This document shows positions 16,752 to 24,888 of a stretch of 25,449 nt of DNA, piece by piece. This DNA comes from Candidatus Cloacimonas sp. (lineage in GTDB: Bacteria; Cloacimonadota; Cloacimonadia; Cloacimonadales; Cloacimonadaceae): positions 1 through 25,449 of the forward strand of contig DAONFA010000033.1 of assembly GCA_035403355.1 (NCBI GenBank). The letters are read 5' to 3'. Positions within the stretch are counted from its first letter, which is position 1, and the number at the start of each line of letters is the position of its first letter. The position numbers and the translations under genes are program-made. The notes under the pieces were generated by a model. It did no database searches. It saw nothing but the letters and a program-made list of their open reading frames with translations, and had not been told where the DNA came from.

Positions 16752-17280
16752 GGTAGCGTTCCTCTTCACTAAATATACAACCACAGTATTGTTGACGATA
16801 AAATCCAGCTTCTTTTGCTAATCTTCTACCCTCCCACCACAAGGGTCTCCAGTCCTCATAGTAAAATTCAATACCGTATTTAGCGCTCATTTTTAATGCA
16901 ATATCCACAATCAGTTCGTGTTTTTGGTATTTACTGTAAAGCAGTGTAGTGCTAAAAGCTTCGTAACCAAGTTCTTTCGCTTTTTGGGCAACAGCATTCA
17001 AACGGCTTTCGTAGCAATATGAACAGCGATTTTCAATATCTTTCAGCGTTGCCTGCAAGAAATTCACCAGACCGTATTCATCCTGTTCAATCAGGTCTAT
17101 ATTTTCTTTAGCAGCAAATTCCCGCAAGGTCTCACGCCTTTTTTGATATTCCAAAAGCGGATGAATATTAGGGTTAAACCAAAATAAACTTAGCTCTTTG
17201 CCTTCAGCTCTCAGCTTATAGTATGGAGCTATCAAACAGGGTGCACAACAGCAATGCAGTAAAAGTTTCGGTTTTAGCAT
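16714..17280 (-). CDS. queH: Epoxyqueuosine reductase QueH
   Basis: A 188-residue protein matching the QueH (formerly DUF208) family, which performs the last step of queuosine synthesis: reduction of epoxyqueuosine to queuosine at the wobble position of tRNAs for Asp, Asn, His and Tyr. The N-terminal HCCCAPC (9-15) carries the cysteines binding the iron-sulfur cluster. The second conserved cysteine pair is in RCSYCYESRL, and the C-terminal YCGCIFSEEER is typical. QueH replaces the unrelated, oxygen-sensitive B12-dependent QueG in many anaerobes. No other queuosine gene is in the window. It lies upstream of, and overlaps, the deoxyhypusine-synthase-like gene. Confidence 0.93.
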   Translation of the reverse strand: MLKPKLLLHCCCAPCLIAPYYKLRAEGKELSLFWFNPNIHPLLEYQKRRETLREFAAKENIDLIEQDEYGLVNFLQATLKDIENRCSYCYESRLNAVAQKAKELGYEAFSTTLLYSKYQKHELIVDIALKMSAKYGIEFYYEDWRPLWWEGRRLAKEAGFYRQQYCGCIFSEEERYREQIQRNRPAEN

Positions 17281-17347
17281 AATGAACTAAATCCCTCTGC
17301 AAATTTAACAGCAGTTCTCTTTTCCCTGCTTTAACAGCTTCATTTTA

Positions 17348-18493
17348 TCAGTATTCCTTCAACAGATTAGCGGCAACAATATTTCTCTGAATTTGATTGG
17401 TGCCTTCATATATTTGCAAAATCTTGGCATCGCGCATCATCTTTTCCACGGGATATTCTTTCATATATCCATATCCGCCTAAAATTTGCACCGCATCGGT
17501 AGTAACCTTCATTGCTACATCGGAAGCAAAATATTTGCACATAGCGCTTTCTTTGGAGTAATTTCTGGCTCCGCTATCAATCATTCTTGCTGTTTGCATC
17601 ACTAAAGCCCTTGCCGCTTCAATTTGAGTTGCCATATCTGCCAACATAAACTGAATTCCCTGAAAACTGGAAATGGGTTTGCCAAACTGCTGTCTTTCTT
17701 TGGAATATTTTATTGCTGCTTCAAAAGCTCCGCGAGCAATCCCTACGGATTGAGACCCAACCATTGGACGCGATTTATCAAAAACCTTCATCGCAGTGAT
17801 AAAACCTGTCCCTTCTCGCCCAATCAAATTATCTGCCGGAACTTTACAGTCCTCAAAAATCAGCTCTCTGGTAGCGGAGGCACGAATACCCATTTTGTTT
17901 TCTTTTTTACCAAAATTAAAACCGGGAGTGCCTTTTTCCACTAAAAAGCAGGAACAACCACGCGCTCCTTTGGTTTTATCCGTCATCGCAAAAACACAGT
18001 AAATTCCTGCTTCTCCCCCATTAGTTATCCATTGTTTTGTGCCATTTAAAAGATAATAATCGCCTTCCTTTTTGGCAGTGGTTTCAATCGCACCTGCATC
18101 ACTACCAGCATTTGCCTCTGTTAAAGCAAAAGCAGCAAGTTTTTCTCCGGCTGCAATTTGTGCCAGATATTTCTGTTTCTGCTCCTCACTTCCGGCAATT
18201 AAAATAGGATACATCCCTAAACCGGTTGCTCCAAATGCTAAAGAAATTCCGGCATCCACAGCACAAAGCTCTTCTGTAACTACTGCCAAATCAGCAACTT
18301 TGCCACTTATCCCGCCATATTCTTCCGGAATTAAAATAGCGAAAAGATCGCTTTGTTTCATCACTTCTACAATATCCCAGGGGAAAATACCCTCTTCATC
18401 ATACTTTTCAGAAACAGGTCTTATTTTTTCTTCTGCAATCCGGCGCGCTATTTCCTGCATTTCCAATTGTTCTTCAGTTAAAAAGTAGTTCAT
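17348..18493 (-). CDS. Acyl-CoA dehydrogenase (short-chain/butyryl-CoA type)
   Basis: A 381-residue flavoenzyme introducing a trans-2 double bond into acyl-CoA and passing electrons to ETF. It has the three-part family layout: helical N-domain, central beta domain with FALTEANAGSDAG and QWITNGG (FAD/substrate contacts), and C-terminal helical domain with KERQQFGKPI and QILGGYGYMKEYPVEKMMRDAK. The catalytic base is Glu363 in IYEGTNQIQ, the position used by short-chain and butyryl-CoA dehydrogenases. The start is well supported: AGGAG sits 7-8 nt before the ATG. No etfAB or thiolase genes are adjacent, so the pathway (amino-acid or fatty-acid oxidation, or butyrate metabolism) is not fixed. Butyryl-CoA dehydrogenase is the best guess. 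Confidence 0.93.
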   Translation of the reverse strand: MNYFLTEEQLEMQEIARRIAEEKIRPVSEKYDEEGIFPWDIVEVMKQSDLFAILIPEEYGGISGKVADLAVVTEELCAVDAGISLAFGATGLGMYPILIAGSEEQKQKYLAQIAAGEKLAAFALTEANAGSDAGAIETTAKKEGDYYLLNGTKQWITNGGEAGIYCVFAMTDKTKGARGCSCFLVEKGTPGFNFGKKENKMGIRASATRELIFEDCKVPADNLIGREGTGFITAMKVFDKSRPMVGSQSVGIARGAFEAAIKYSKERQQFGKPISSFQGIQFMLADMATQIEAARALVMQTARMIDSGARNYSKESAMCKYFASDVAMKVTTDAVQILGGYGYMKEYPVEKMMRDAKILQIYEGTNQIQRNIVAANLLKEY

Positions 18494-18601
18494 TATGTAA
18501 CTCCTATATTATTCTATGTATTATATATTATTACATTAGGCAAAAATTCGCTGAAACTGTCAATCTATTTTTTCCTTCCTAAATTACAGTTCAACATTAG
18601 C

Positions 18602-18647
18602 AGAGGCGTCCTGAAAAAAGTGGGGGGCTAAAATTATGGACACCTCT
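18602..18647. repeat. 10-bp inverted repeat between the propeller and dehydrogenase genes
   Basis: AGAGGCGTCC (18602-18611) pairs with GGACACCTCT (18638-18647), nine Watson-Crick pairs and one G:T, around a 26-nt loop containing GTGGGGGGCTAAAATTATGG. No T-run follows on either strand, so it is not a standard terminator. It could be a remnant of an insertion-element end or an attenuator. Confidence 0.45.
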
Positions 18648-18684
18648 CTTCTTCTTTGGGCAAATAATAATCTGTGTGCTTTAT

Positions 18685-19914
18685 CTATTTTACTATAATC
18701 TTCCCTTTTGCTTTTCCGCTACGGTAGAAATATAACCCGCTTCCTATTCCTTTTCCTTCAAGGTTTATACTTTTTTCCCCTCTTTGAACAGGAACTTGTA
18801 ACACTTTCTGTCCCCGCAAATTATAAACTTCCAGTTCTCCGAAGTAAGCATTATCTGTTTTGAAATTGAGGATACCATCCTTATTTACCGGATTAGGATA
18901 CAATGATATTTGGGGCAAAGGCAATTCCTCATCGGAAACAGGAGTTTCATTGCTATAATAACAAATATCGGTTGGGGTTAAAGCAACCGTCCATTGGGAA
19001 ACTGGCTGCCAGTTATTATTCCTTAAATATACAGTTCCATTTTGACTCCAGGGAGTATAAAGAACAGCAACACAGTCATTTGAACCGCTTATCATTATCC
19101 CTCCAGGAGTTAAAGGATTATTGCTGTTATTCAAAATCTCCAGGGTGGAAGCATTATAAGAATATACTCCGCTGTTATATCCCTCTCCCAAATAAGCAAT
19201 TCCTTGTGGGCTAATCCACACACTCCAAGGGTTGCCTCCAATTGTAAGACGGTCTATGCGTTCATCGGTTACGGAATCAATAATATCCACAGCTCCGGAA
19301 ATGGAACTCCAATTACCGGTGCAAACAATATGCAGTTGAGAGTTAAAAACATATAAATCCTGAGGATTCGTCCACACAGGAATGGTTTTTATTACACTGA
19401 AAGAATTCAGATCAATTACAGAAACGCTGCTATTGGCATAACCACTGGCATAGCCACCTGTATTACATACATATAATTTTCCATTACAGACCTCCAAACC
19501 TTCCGGGGCGGTGCCAACTGTAATCTGATCTACCACAGTCCAGCTTTCCTGACTGATTTTATAGACCTTATTGGTAAACATTCCGCTCACATACAGATAA
19601 CCATTATTCTCTACTACATCCCAGGGATTGGAACTGGAGGCAATAAAAATATTACGGATAGTTGTTCCACTATTTCTATCTATCATCTGAATGCTGTTAG
19701 CTCCGGAAAGAACCACATAAATATAATCATTATTCACTTTCAGCATATTCGGAGTTAACCCTAATTGCGTAAAATTGTTAATCACAGTTCCTGCTTCAGT
19801 ATCAATTCTGCTAAGGGTGCGGGATTCGGAATTTACCACATAAATATAATCTGCTTGCAGAAAGGCAACACAGATTACAGGGAGTAGAAGAATTAATAAG
19901 AACTTTTTCATCAT
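18685..19914 (-). CDS. Secreted YncE-like beta-propeller with T9SS C-terminal sorting domain
   Basis: A 409-residue exported protein. It has a signal peptide (KKFLLILLLPVICVAFLQA), then about 310 residues of repeating propeller blades with the YVVNSxSxTLSxID / YVxNxGxxxVSVIDLNS pattern of YncE/surface-layer propellers. The last roughly 75 residues start ISLYPNPVNKDG, continue with VYNLRGQKVLQVPV and end GSGLYFYRSGKAKGKIIVK, a textbook Por secretion (T9SS) type A sorting domain. It should cross the outer membrane and be attached to or released from the surface. Two ATGs (19914, 19911) follow GAGGAT; the second has the better spacing. The ligand or role is unknown; adhesion or polymer binding is possible. 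It is transcribed towards the dehydrogenase gene, which has its own ribosome site. Confidence 0.9.
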   Translation of the reverse strand: MMKKFLLILLLPVICVAFLQADYIYVVNSESRTLSRIDTEAGTVINNFTQLGLTPNMLKVNNDYIYVVLSGANSIQMIDRNSGTTIRNIFIASSSNPWDVVENNGYLYVSGMFTNKVYKISQESWTVVDQITVGTAPEGLEVCNGKLYVCNTGGYASGYANSSVSVIDLNSFSVIKTIPVWTNPQDLYVFNSQLHIVCTGNWSSISGAVDIIDSVTDERIDRLTIGGNPWSVWISPQGIAYLGEGYNSGVYSYNASTLEILNNSNNPLTPGGIMISGSNDCVAVLYTPWSQNGTVYLRNNNWQPVSQWTVALTPTDICYYSNETPVSDEELPLPQISLYPNPVNKDGILNFKTDNAYFGELEVYNLRGQKVLQVPVQRGEKSINLEGKGIGSGLYFYRSGKAKGKIIVK

Positions 19915-20136
19915 ATCCTCATATCATTAAAATAAAGGGTCTTCTAAAAAATACGGCAACCCGTGAACCAATATAAAATAATCTGCTTTTGTGTCAAATC
20001 CCAATCTATATTTTTCCCAGTTTTTACTTGACGGCATCCCCTATAATTTGACATCGCTATAATATGCGAATTAGCTAAAAAGTAATAACTTGCAGTTTAT
20101 GGCAAGGAATGATTTTTTATAAAATAGAGGAAAAGA

Positions 20137-20463
20137 ATGGATAGTAGAGATGAAATAGTGCCTGATGAAGAGCTGAAAGCCATTATAGAAGAAGTGGCAA
20201 TCGGATTTTATGGGATATTATTTGATTATGTAACAGAGGAATATGATGCTTCTTTATTTGAGGTATATGATGCCATTGATTACAGGGATGTGTATATTCA
20301 GCAGGCATACGAAAGAGGGCTTTTAAGTGACGAACAGATAAAGGAAGTGAAGGAGATAGATGACTATATTTTGCAACATAAAATGCCTGATGCTGTGCGG
20401 GAATTTAAAGAATGGCTGAAGACACATACCCTGGAAGCTGATAAGTTAAAAAAAACCAAGTAA
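20137..20463 (+). CDS. Small acidic hypothetical protein
   Basis: A 108-residue protein rich in Asp, Glu and Tyr in its first two-thirds and Lys-rich at the end. It has no signal peptide or membrane segment, and the whole length reads as helical. I do not recognise a family. The gene is real by its signals: GAGGA lies about 6 nt before the ATG, the frame is uninterrupted, and the acidic composition is consistent along the length. It is divergent from the T9SS propeller gene and convergent with the LPP20-like operon. The 222-nt gap upstream contains two TATAAT hexamers (20042 and 20058), each preceded by TTGAC at too short a distance for a standard promoter. Confidence 0.7.
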   Translation: MDSRDEIVPDEELKAIIEEVAIGFYGILFDYVTEEYDASLFEVYDAIDYRDVYIQQAYERGLLSDEQIKEVKEIDDYILQHKMPDAVREFKEWLKTHTLEADKLKKTK

Positions 20464-20534
20464 AAAGAACATTTAGAACGGATGGTCGGGATTTGAACAC
20501 GGTTAAAAGAAAAAATAAATAAGGCGTAAGAGTT

Positions 20535-20692
20535 GGGTTGACCAGGAGGTCAACCCTCCGGGGAAAAAGGGTGGTTGACGAGGAGGTCAACCCTCCGGGA
20601 AAAGGGTAGGTTGACCAGGAGGTCAACCCTCCGGGAAAAGGAAAAAGGCATAAGAAGTGGGTTGACCAGGAGGTCAACCCTCCGGGAAAATG
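20535..20692. repeat. Array of four GGTTGACC/GGTCAACC hairpins
   Basis: Four copies of a unit made of GGGTTGACC, loop AGGA, GGTCAACCC and then TCCGGGAAAA. Stems start (at GGTTGAC) at 20536, 20573, 20609 and 20660, so spacings are 37, 36 and 51 nt. Copy 2 has one arm change (GACG). Copies 1 and 4 share a similar left flank (AAGGCRTAAGA). The array fills the gap between two convergent genes and may stop transcription from both sides, or be a REP-type element. Confidence 0.9.
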
Positions 20693-20712
20693 CGGAGGAA
20701 CAGTGTCCTCCG
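20693..20712. repeat. 20-nt hairpin CGGAGGA/TCCTCCG
   Basis: Seven-bp arms CGGAGGA (20693-20699) and TCCTCCG (20706-20712) around a 6-nt loop. It has the same size and pattern as the hairpin at 15589-15608. The arms differ at one pair (C:G there, A:T here), so the stem is conserved while the sequence changes. It lies 10 nt before the 3' end of the convergent LPP20-like gene. Confidence 0.75.
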
Positions 20713-20721
20713 ACTACACTT

Positions 20722-21714
20722 TTATTGTAAATTGAGGAAATATTGGATAAAGTCCTTGCGGAATTTGTTTTCTATATTTTGGGAAAGAACTTTTAAAGCC
20801 CGAGAAGTAGCTTCCTCAATAGTGGAACCACCTTGTTCCGTTTTATCCACAAAGGCAAAGAGGTTTTTTTCTCCATAATTGAAAGAAATATTAAGGCGGA
20901 GAGGTTGGAAAAATTGTTGTCCCAGGGTTTTAGACGGCTCGGGATGCACTACAGCGACAATTTGGTATTCAGAGTTATCTTTTTCCTGCAAGCCCATTTG
21001 GTTTATAACATTTTTCAGCGAGGCGTCCAAAATGCCTGAAGAATCGCCGGTAACTCTAATCTGCAAGGGAATATCACGAGCCATAGAAGTTCTTAATTCC
21101 ATAAGTTCCTGCAAGCTATGAAACGGCTTTAAAAGAGTGCCGGAATCGCTTGCCAAGGCATTATAATAAGTATAAGCATCTTGTGTTTGTTGCAGTTTAT
21201 CAATAGCGCTCAAAATTCCGGCATAGCGAATGAGGGGATTATCATTCTTTCCCAGGCAGTTTTCAATAAATTCCTCGCAGTCGTCAATTTCATTTCGGTA
21301 TATGTTCTGCACGGCGATTTTATCCATCACAGCTAAGGCATAGTAAGTTTTAGTTTTAGGGTCTTGCCAGGTTTCTTTTATTTGGGTATATTTTATAGTC
21401 CCTTCCGCAATTGCCTTAATGGAAGAAGAGGTTTCGCTGCTTGTTTGGGAACCTGATAAGGAGCTTTTTTCGCTTTCCATAGTTTTTGTAACGGCAATAA
21501 CGCGAGTTTCAAAGAAGCCGGCAATATTTTTCAGTGCCTCATTTTGTGCGTTATTAAGTTCTTTTGCCATTCCCAATCCGCAAAGATAACGGTTTGCAGG
21601 GTATAGTGAATAGGGCTGAGCAATCCATTCCGGTCTTTTCTTTCCTGCGCATAAACAAGAAACTATCATTAAGAGAAAAGTAACCGACAAGACGATTTTT
21701 TTAGGTGGTCTCAT
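20722..21714 (-). CDS. LPP20 family lipoprotein
   Basis: A 330-residue probable lipoprotein. The signal peptide ends in a lipobox-like IVSC (cysteine about residue 20). The mature N-terminus has the LPP20 pattern: RPEWIAQP, then YLCGLGMAKELNNAQNEALKNIA, where a small residue-rich start is followed by a helix of regularly spaced alanines, then a variable Ser/Thr-rich stretch (about 75-95). The C-terminal half is strand-rich and ends in helix ATSRALKVLSQNIENKF. LPP20 proteins are outer-membrane lipoproteins of unclear role, related to the flagellar FlgT N-domain. It is the last gene of a four-gene - strand unit, after an 89-nt gap. Confidence 0.75.
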   Translation of the reverse strand: MRPPKKIVLSVTFLLMIVSCLCAGKKRPEWIAQPYSLYPANRYLCGLGMAKELNNAQNEALKNIAGFFETRVIAVTKTMESEKSSLSGSQTSSETSSSIKAIAEGTIKYTQIKETWQDPKTKTYYALAVMDKIAVQNIYRNEIDDCEEFIENCLGKNDNPLIRYAGILSAIDKLQQTQDAYTYYNALASDSGTLLKPFHSLQELMELRTSMARDIPLQIRVTGDSSGILDASLKNVINQMGLQEKDNSEYQIVAVVHPEPSKTLGQQFFQPLRLNISFNYGEKNLFAFVDKTEQGGSTIEEATSRALKVLSQNIENKFRKDFIQYFLNLQ

Positions 21715-21803
21715 AGTTTATCCGTTTACCTGAAGCAGGCAGAGTTTTAATTCCCTCTCCTGCAAGAAAATGGTTATTTTGCACATAAGCCGAATCCTGT
21801 GTT

Positions 21804-22523
21804 TCACTGGAATAAATTATCGGTAACATCTTTCGGAATATCAATATTTTGAGTTCTGGCAATAGCAATAAAATCGCTAATAGTTCTCAATTGATTAGAA
21901 AGCAAAACAGGAAGCCCTAATACCACATTCGTAGCATAAGGAATATCTTTAACATACATAACGGCATCTATTCCTTTAGCGTTTTTAGCTTCATTTATAA
22001 ACATCCTGGAACTTTCCAGAATGGTTTTTCCCCGCACAATGGAGCTGGCAAGATAAATGAAGCCGCTTAAAAAATAGACCTTTTGCGATTCGCTTAATTG
22101 AGCTTTATTTGTTTTCAGGTCGTCCAATTTGGCTTTCAGGGTTTCCGAAATTTCAGCATCGCTACCTTCCAGGTTTCCCGAAAGCAGGGATTTACCTTCC
22201 GCTTCCACTTTCACATATTCCTGACGCATACCTAAAGAGGTAGTTACCATTTCTTCCGCTATTTTAGATTCCCCTTTTGCCAGTTTATAGTTCAGGTTAA
22301 TAATCTTAAAATTAGTCGTCTTCGGCATTAACAGTGCCCCTGCAAAGGATTCCAGAGAAAGCAAAGGCAGTTTATTATAATATTCCGGATTATCCAGCTG
22401 AGTATCATCCAGAAAAAGCTTTGTTTCCTCTTCCTTCTTTTTCTTTTTGGCTTCAAGACCTGAACAGCTAATTAATAGCGTAAAAATACAGGTTAAGATT
22501 AGTAACCGGTGGAGGGTTCTCAT
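21804..22523 (-). CDS. Lipoprotein of unknown function
   Basis: About 239 residues from the ATG at 22523, which gives a compact lipoprotein signal peptide (MRTLHRLLILTCIFTLLISC) with lipobox LISC and Ser at +2. A TTG at 22547 would add eight residues and create an 11-nt overlap with the upstream gene; neither start has a strong ribosome site. After the cysteine comes a very basic KKKKK stretch and then a mostly helical soluble domain. Near the end there is a repeated aliphatic segment (NVVLGLPVLLSNQLRTISDFIAIA). I do not recognise the family. It is the third gene of the four-gene secreted operon. As a lipoprotein it is a likely client of the LolCD pair in this window. Confidence 0.7.
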   Translation of the reverse strand: MRTLHRLLILTCIFTLLISCSGLEAKKKKKEEETKLFLDDTQLDNPEYYNKLPLLSLESFAGALLMPKTTNFKIINLNYKLAKGESKIAEEMVTTSLGMRQEYVKVEAEGKSLLSGNLEGSDAEISETLKAKLDDLKTNKAQLSESQKVYFLSGFIYLASSIVRGKTILESSRMFINEAKNAKGIDAVMYVKDIPYATNVVLGLPVLLSNQLRTISDFIAIARTQNIDIPKDVTDNLFQ

Positions 22524-22536
22524 TAAATTCTTTAGT

Positions 22537-23655
22537 TTAGCTTCCAAGCTTTACGCGTAATTGGTCAACCAAATCCTGAGAGGCATTTTTTGCCGCTTCA
22601 ATTAAAGCATTCGTTTTAGCTACGGTCGGATTTGAACCCACCCCGCTGAATTGATAAGGTCCTGCACTGCAAATTTTTACAGCGAATTTTTTGCGCAGGT
22701 CTAAAATATAACCGTTTACTTTTACATATACCTTACTGCCACCCGTAACAGGATCAATTTCTTCTCTGCCCACATCCAGCATAGCTACTGCCAAAAAGTC
22801 CAAACCAGCTTCGCGCGCTATATCCGTTGCCTCTTTTTGAGTAGATGAAGAAACTTCATTTAAAGCGGCAAAATCGTAGGCAAATTTTTCGGGTAGAATC
22901 CCCACTTCATAAGTTGGCACTACTTCAAAATTGGCTTTATTAAAGACCTCGGTAACTTTGGCATCAATTTCTCCGGGATTATAGATGCGGTATGATATTC
23001 CTTCACTCGCGTTAGTAACTGATTCCGAATACATTACAGATTTGCTGGTAGAGCTCTTTTTGCTGGCACTGATATCGGCTTGACTGCTTGCCCTAAGTTT
23101 ATCACTATCGGAAAGCTCGGAAGTAGTTTCTCCGCTTGTAGAAACAGAACCGGAAGCGGCAACATCGGATTTGGCGGAAAGGTCTTTTTTCACCGTTTTT
23201 CCCTGACTTTCCACAGCCGCCACTTCTCTGGCTACATACACAAAGCTTAAGTAAGTTGGCTTAGCCATTTCCATCACACCTTTCATTTTCTCATTGATTA
23301 AGAGGTCTAATTGCACATCATCAATGGTAACTTCCATCAGTTGTTCCCAAACGCCATTAACATTTTCCCCGTTGTTTAAGACATTAACTTCCAGAATATA
23401 GTTATCTATATTTTTCTCAATTTCGGGCAGCAGTTCGTTGATTAGCTCTCTTCTACGGCTGTCTTTTTCGGAAGCATATTTCTTGATGGCTAAGACCTTC
23501 GCGTTATAGGTAGCGGTTTTAATTTCTTCCGGTTTCGGTTTTTTCCTTTTGGTTTCAACCGTGCCTTTCACTTTAACTTTAATTGCTGCATCCAGATAAG
23601 TATAGGAAAACAGCAAAGTAATGCCCAGCAGAATGATAGTTAATAGTTTGCGCAT
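22537..23655 (-). CDS. Secreted protein with FlgT/LPP20-like ends and Ser-rich linker
   Basis: A 372-residue exported protein with a signal peptide (MRKLLTIILLGITLLFSYTYLDA). The first mature domain (VKGTVETK... ATYNAKVLAIKKYASE) recalls the FlgT N-domain/LPP20 helix, with alanines at regular spacing. A roughly 60-residue low-complexity linker rich in Ser, Ala, Lys and Asp (about 155-215) separates it from a second domain. That domain contains VTEVFNKANFEVVPTYEVG, DIAREAGLDFLAVAMLDVGRE (a FlgT middle-domain/TolB-like alpha-beta unit) and a second LPP20-like end (YQFSGVGSNPTVAKTNALIEAAKNA). It overlaps the upstream gene by 16 nt. It probably works with the two lipoproteins of the operon; a flagellar role is unsupported because no other flagellar gene is visible. 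Confidence 0.65.
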   Translation of the reverse strand: MRKLLTIILLGITLLFSYTYLDAAIKVKVKGTVETKRKKPKPEEIKTATYNAKVLAIKKYASEKDSRRRELINELLPEIEKNIDNYILEVNVLNNGENVNGVWEQLMEVTIDDVQLDLLINEKMKGVMEMAKPTYLSFVYVAREVAAVESQGKTVKKDLSAKSDVAASGSVSTSGETTSELSDSDKLRASSQADISASKKSSTSKSVMYSESVTNASEGISYRIYNPGEIDAKVTEVFNKANFEVVPTYEVGILPEKFAYDFAALNEVSSSTQKEATDIAREAGLDFLAVAMLDVGREEIDPVTGGSKVYVKVNGYILDLRKKFAVKICSAGPYQFSGVGSNPTVAKTNALIEAAKNASQDLVDQLRVKLGS

Positions 23656-24731
23656 TTTTTTAAGATCCCCTTCATTAGTTTTTTATCTTCTTTCAGCGTT
23701 GCCGGAATTTTATCCGATAGCGTTAAAAGTAAAATTTCGTTATAGTTATAGAATTCATTACCGATTCTCTGACCGCTTACGGTTTGTTTGGCAGCACCAT
23801 TTTGAATAATTTGTTTCCAGTATTCCTGATTAAATTCTGCATCGTAAATTCGCATTTCCAGTTCCACCCCATAGAGGTCAACTCTTTCAGCAGGTGTTTC
23901 TTTATGCAGCTTTTTCACAAAACGCAAAACATCCACATCTATATCGTAACTGGAAGGCGGTATAGTAAAGTTTTGCATTTTAGCATCGGAAAAGGATAGT
24001 GACATTTTATAGGATAAATTGCTGCGTGAATAGGGCAGAACGGTTAAATTCATTTTGAAAGCCAATGCCTCTGTTAAGTGCTGAGCTACAAGAGCCGTGT
24101 ATGATTCCAGGTTTGCCTTGGTTCCAAAAGAACCCAAATAGGGCAATGCTTCTTCCTTGAAATTGATATTGGTAACTTTAATCGTGAGCGAACCGGAAGA
24201 ACGAAGATAGATATTGCGGCGGTTGCTATCCAGCTTCTGCAAAATATTCTCGGAATAAAGTTTTTTAAGGGTTTGAACAATTGTTTGCCTATCCGGTTTG
24301 CCATTATAAAGATCTATATAAGTAACAGTTATAGGATAGGATTGTAAAACGGTGAAATCAGCAAAATCCATAATGAAAACAGTGCAACCAAGATTATAAA
24401 TTGCCTTGGTTTCTTTTTCATAATATTCAAAAGCAACCTCTTCCCTATTTAAAGCAATTGCCAGAGATAGAGTTCCCTGCGTGGTATTAGCTATATCCAA
24501 AGAGAAATTACCCAAGCCGGGATTGGCGGAAAAATAATCGTAAAACAGCTTATCCAGATAGGACTGACCTGCTTTATTATCCTGCAACATTTGTTGCGTG
24601 TAAGGATAATTTGTTTCTATATCGGCATAATTTCCGCTAAAACAAAAGCCGGCATATTTTACTAATTGTTCCGCAAATAGTAAATTCGTTGCCAACAGCA
24701 ACAGGAACGCTGTAACTATATGTTTACACAT
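23640..24731 (-). CDS. Secreted protein of unknown function, first gene of the operon
   Basis: About 363 residues from the ATG at 24731; a TTG one codon upstream (24734) is slightly closer to AAGGAG (24745-24750). The signal peptide is CKHIVTAFLLLLATNLLFA, probably cleaved before EQLVKYAG. The mature protein is strand-rich with conserved-looking aromatic positions and ends in a short Lys-rich helix with a cysteine (GILKKCANY). No lipobox is present, so it is predicted periplasmic or outer-membrane associated. I do not recognise a family. It leads a tight four-gene unit with 3' overlap into the next gene. Upstream on the - strand lies TTGACA (24809-24814), without a good -10 at normal spacing. 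Confidence 0.65.
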   Translation of the reverse strand: MCKHIVTAFLLLLATNLLFAEQLVKYAGFCFSGNYADIETNYPYTQQMLQDNKAGQSYLDKLFYDYFSANPGLGNFSLDIANTTQGTLSLAIALNREEVAFEYYEKETKAIYNLGCTVFIMDFADFTVLQSYPITVTYIDLYNGKPDRQTIVQTLKKLYSENILQKLDSNRRNIYLRSSGSLTIKVTNINFKEEALPYLGSFGTKANLESYTALVAQHLTEALAFKMNLTVLPYSRSNLSYKMSLSFSDAKMQNFTIPPSSYDIDVDVLRFVKKLHKETPAERVDLYGVELEMRIYDAEFNQEYWKQIIQNGAAKQTVSGQRIGNEFYNYNEILLLTLSDKIPATLKEDKKLMKGILKKCANY

Positions 24732-24888
24732 CAATCTTTTATATCTCCTTGCTCAGGTTATAGACCTTTGGTTAGCATATATTTTCACAATCTTTTTACT
24801 ATTATTTCTGTCAAGAACTTTGATGAGATTCAGACCGTATTTCGTTCCTAATAAATCCCGGAATTTTCTCAGTATCCCTCCGATATGA

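Noticed and set aside
18602..18650. A rho-independent terminator after the propeller gene
   Set aside because: The stem is good, but the loop is 26 nt and no T-run follows on the - strand.
20028..20063. A sigma70 promoter from TTGACG/TTGACA with TATAAT hexamers
   Set aside because: The two pairs have gaps of 8 and 4 nt, far from the needed 16-18 nt, so no promoter is called.
20480..20510. A tRNA-like T-arm on the - strand (GTTCAAATCCCGACC)
   Set aside because: The T-stem does not pair beyond one base and no anticodon arm or acceptor partner exists nearby. At most it is a decayed fragment.
20405..20677. A 90-codon - strand frame with a repetitive FPGGLTSWST-like peptide
   Set aside because: The repetition is the hairpin array itself, read as protein. 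It also overlaps the end of the acidic protein gene.
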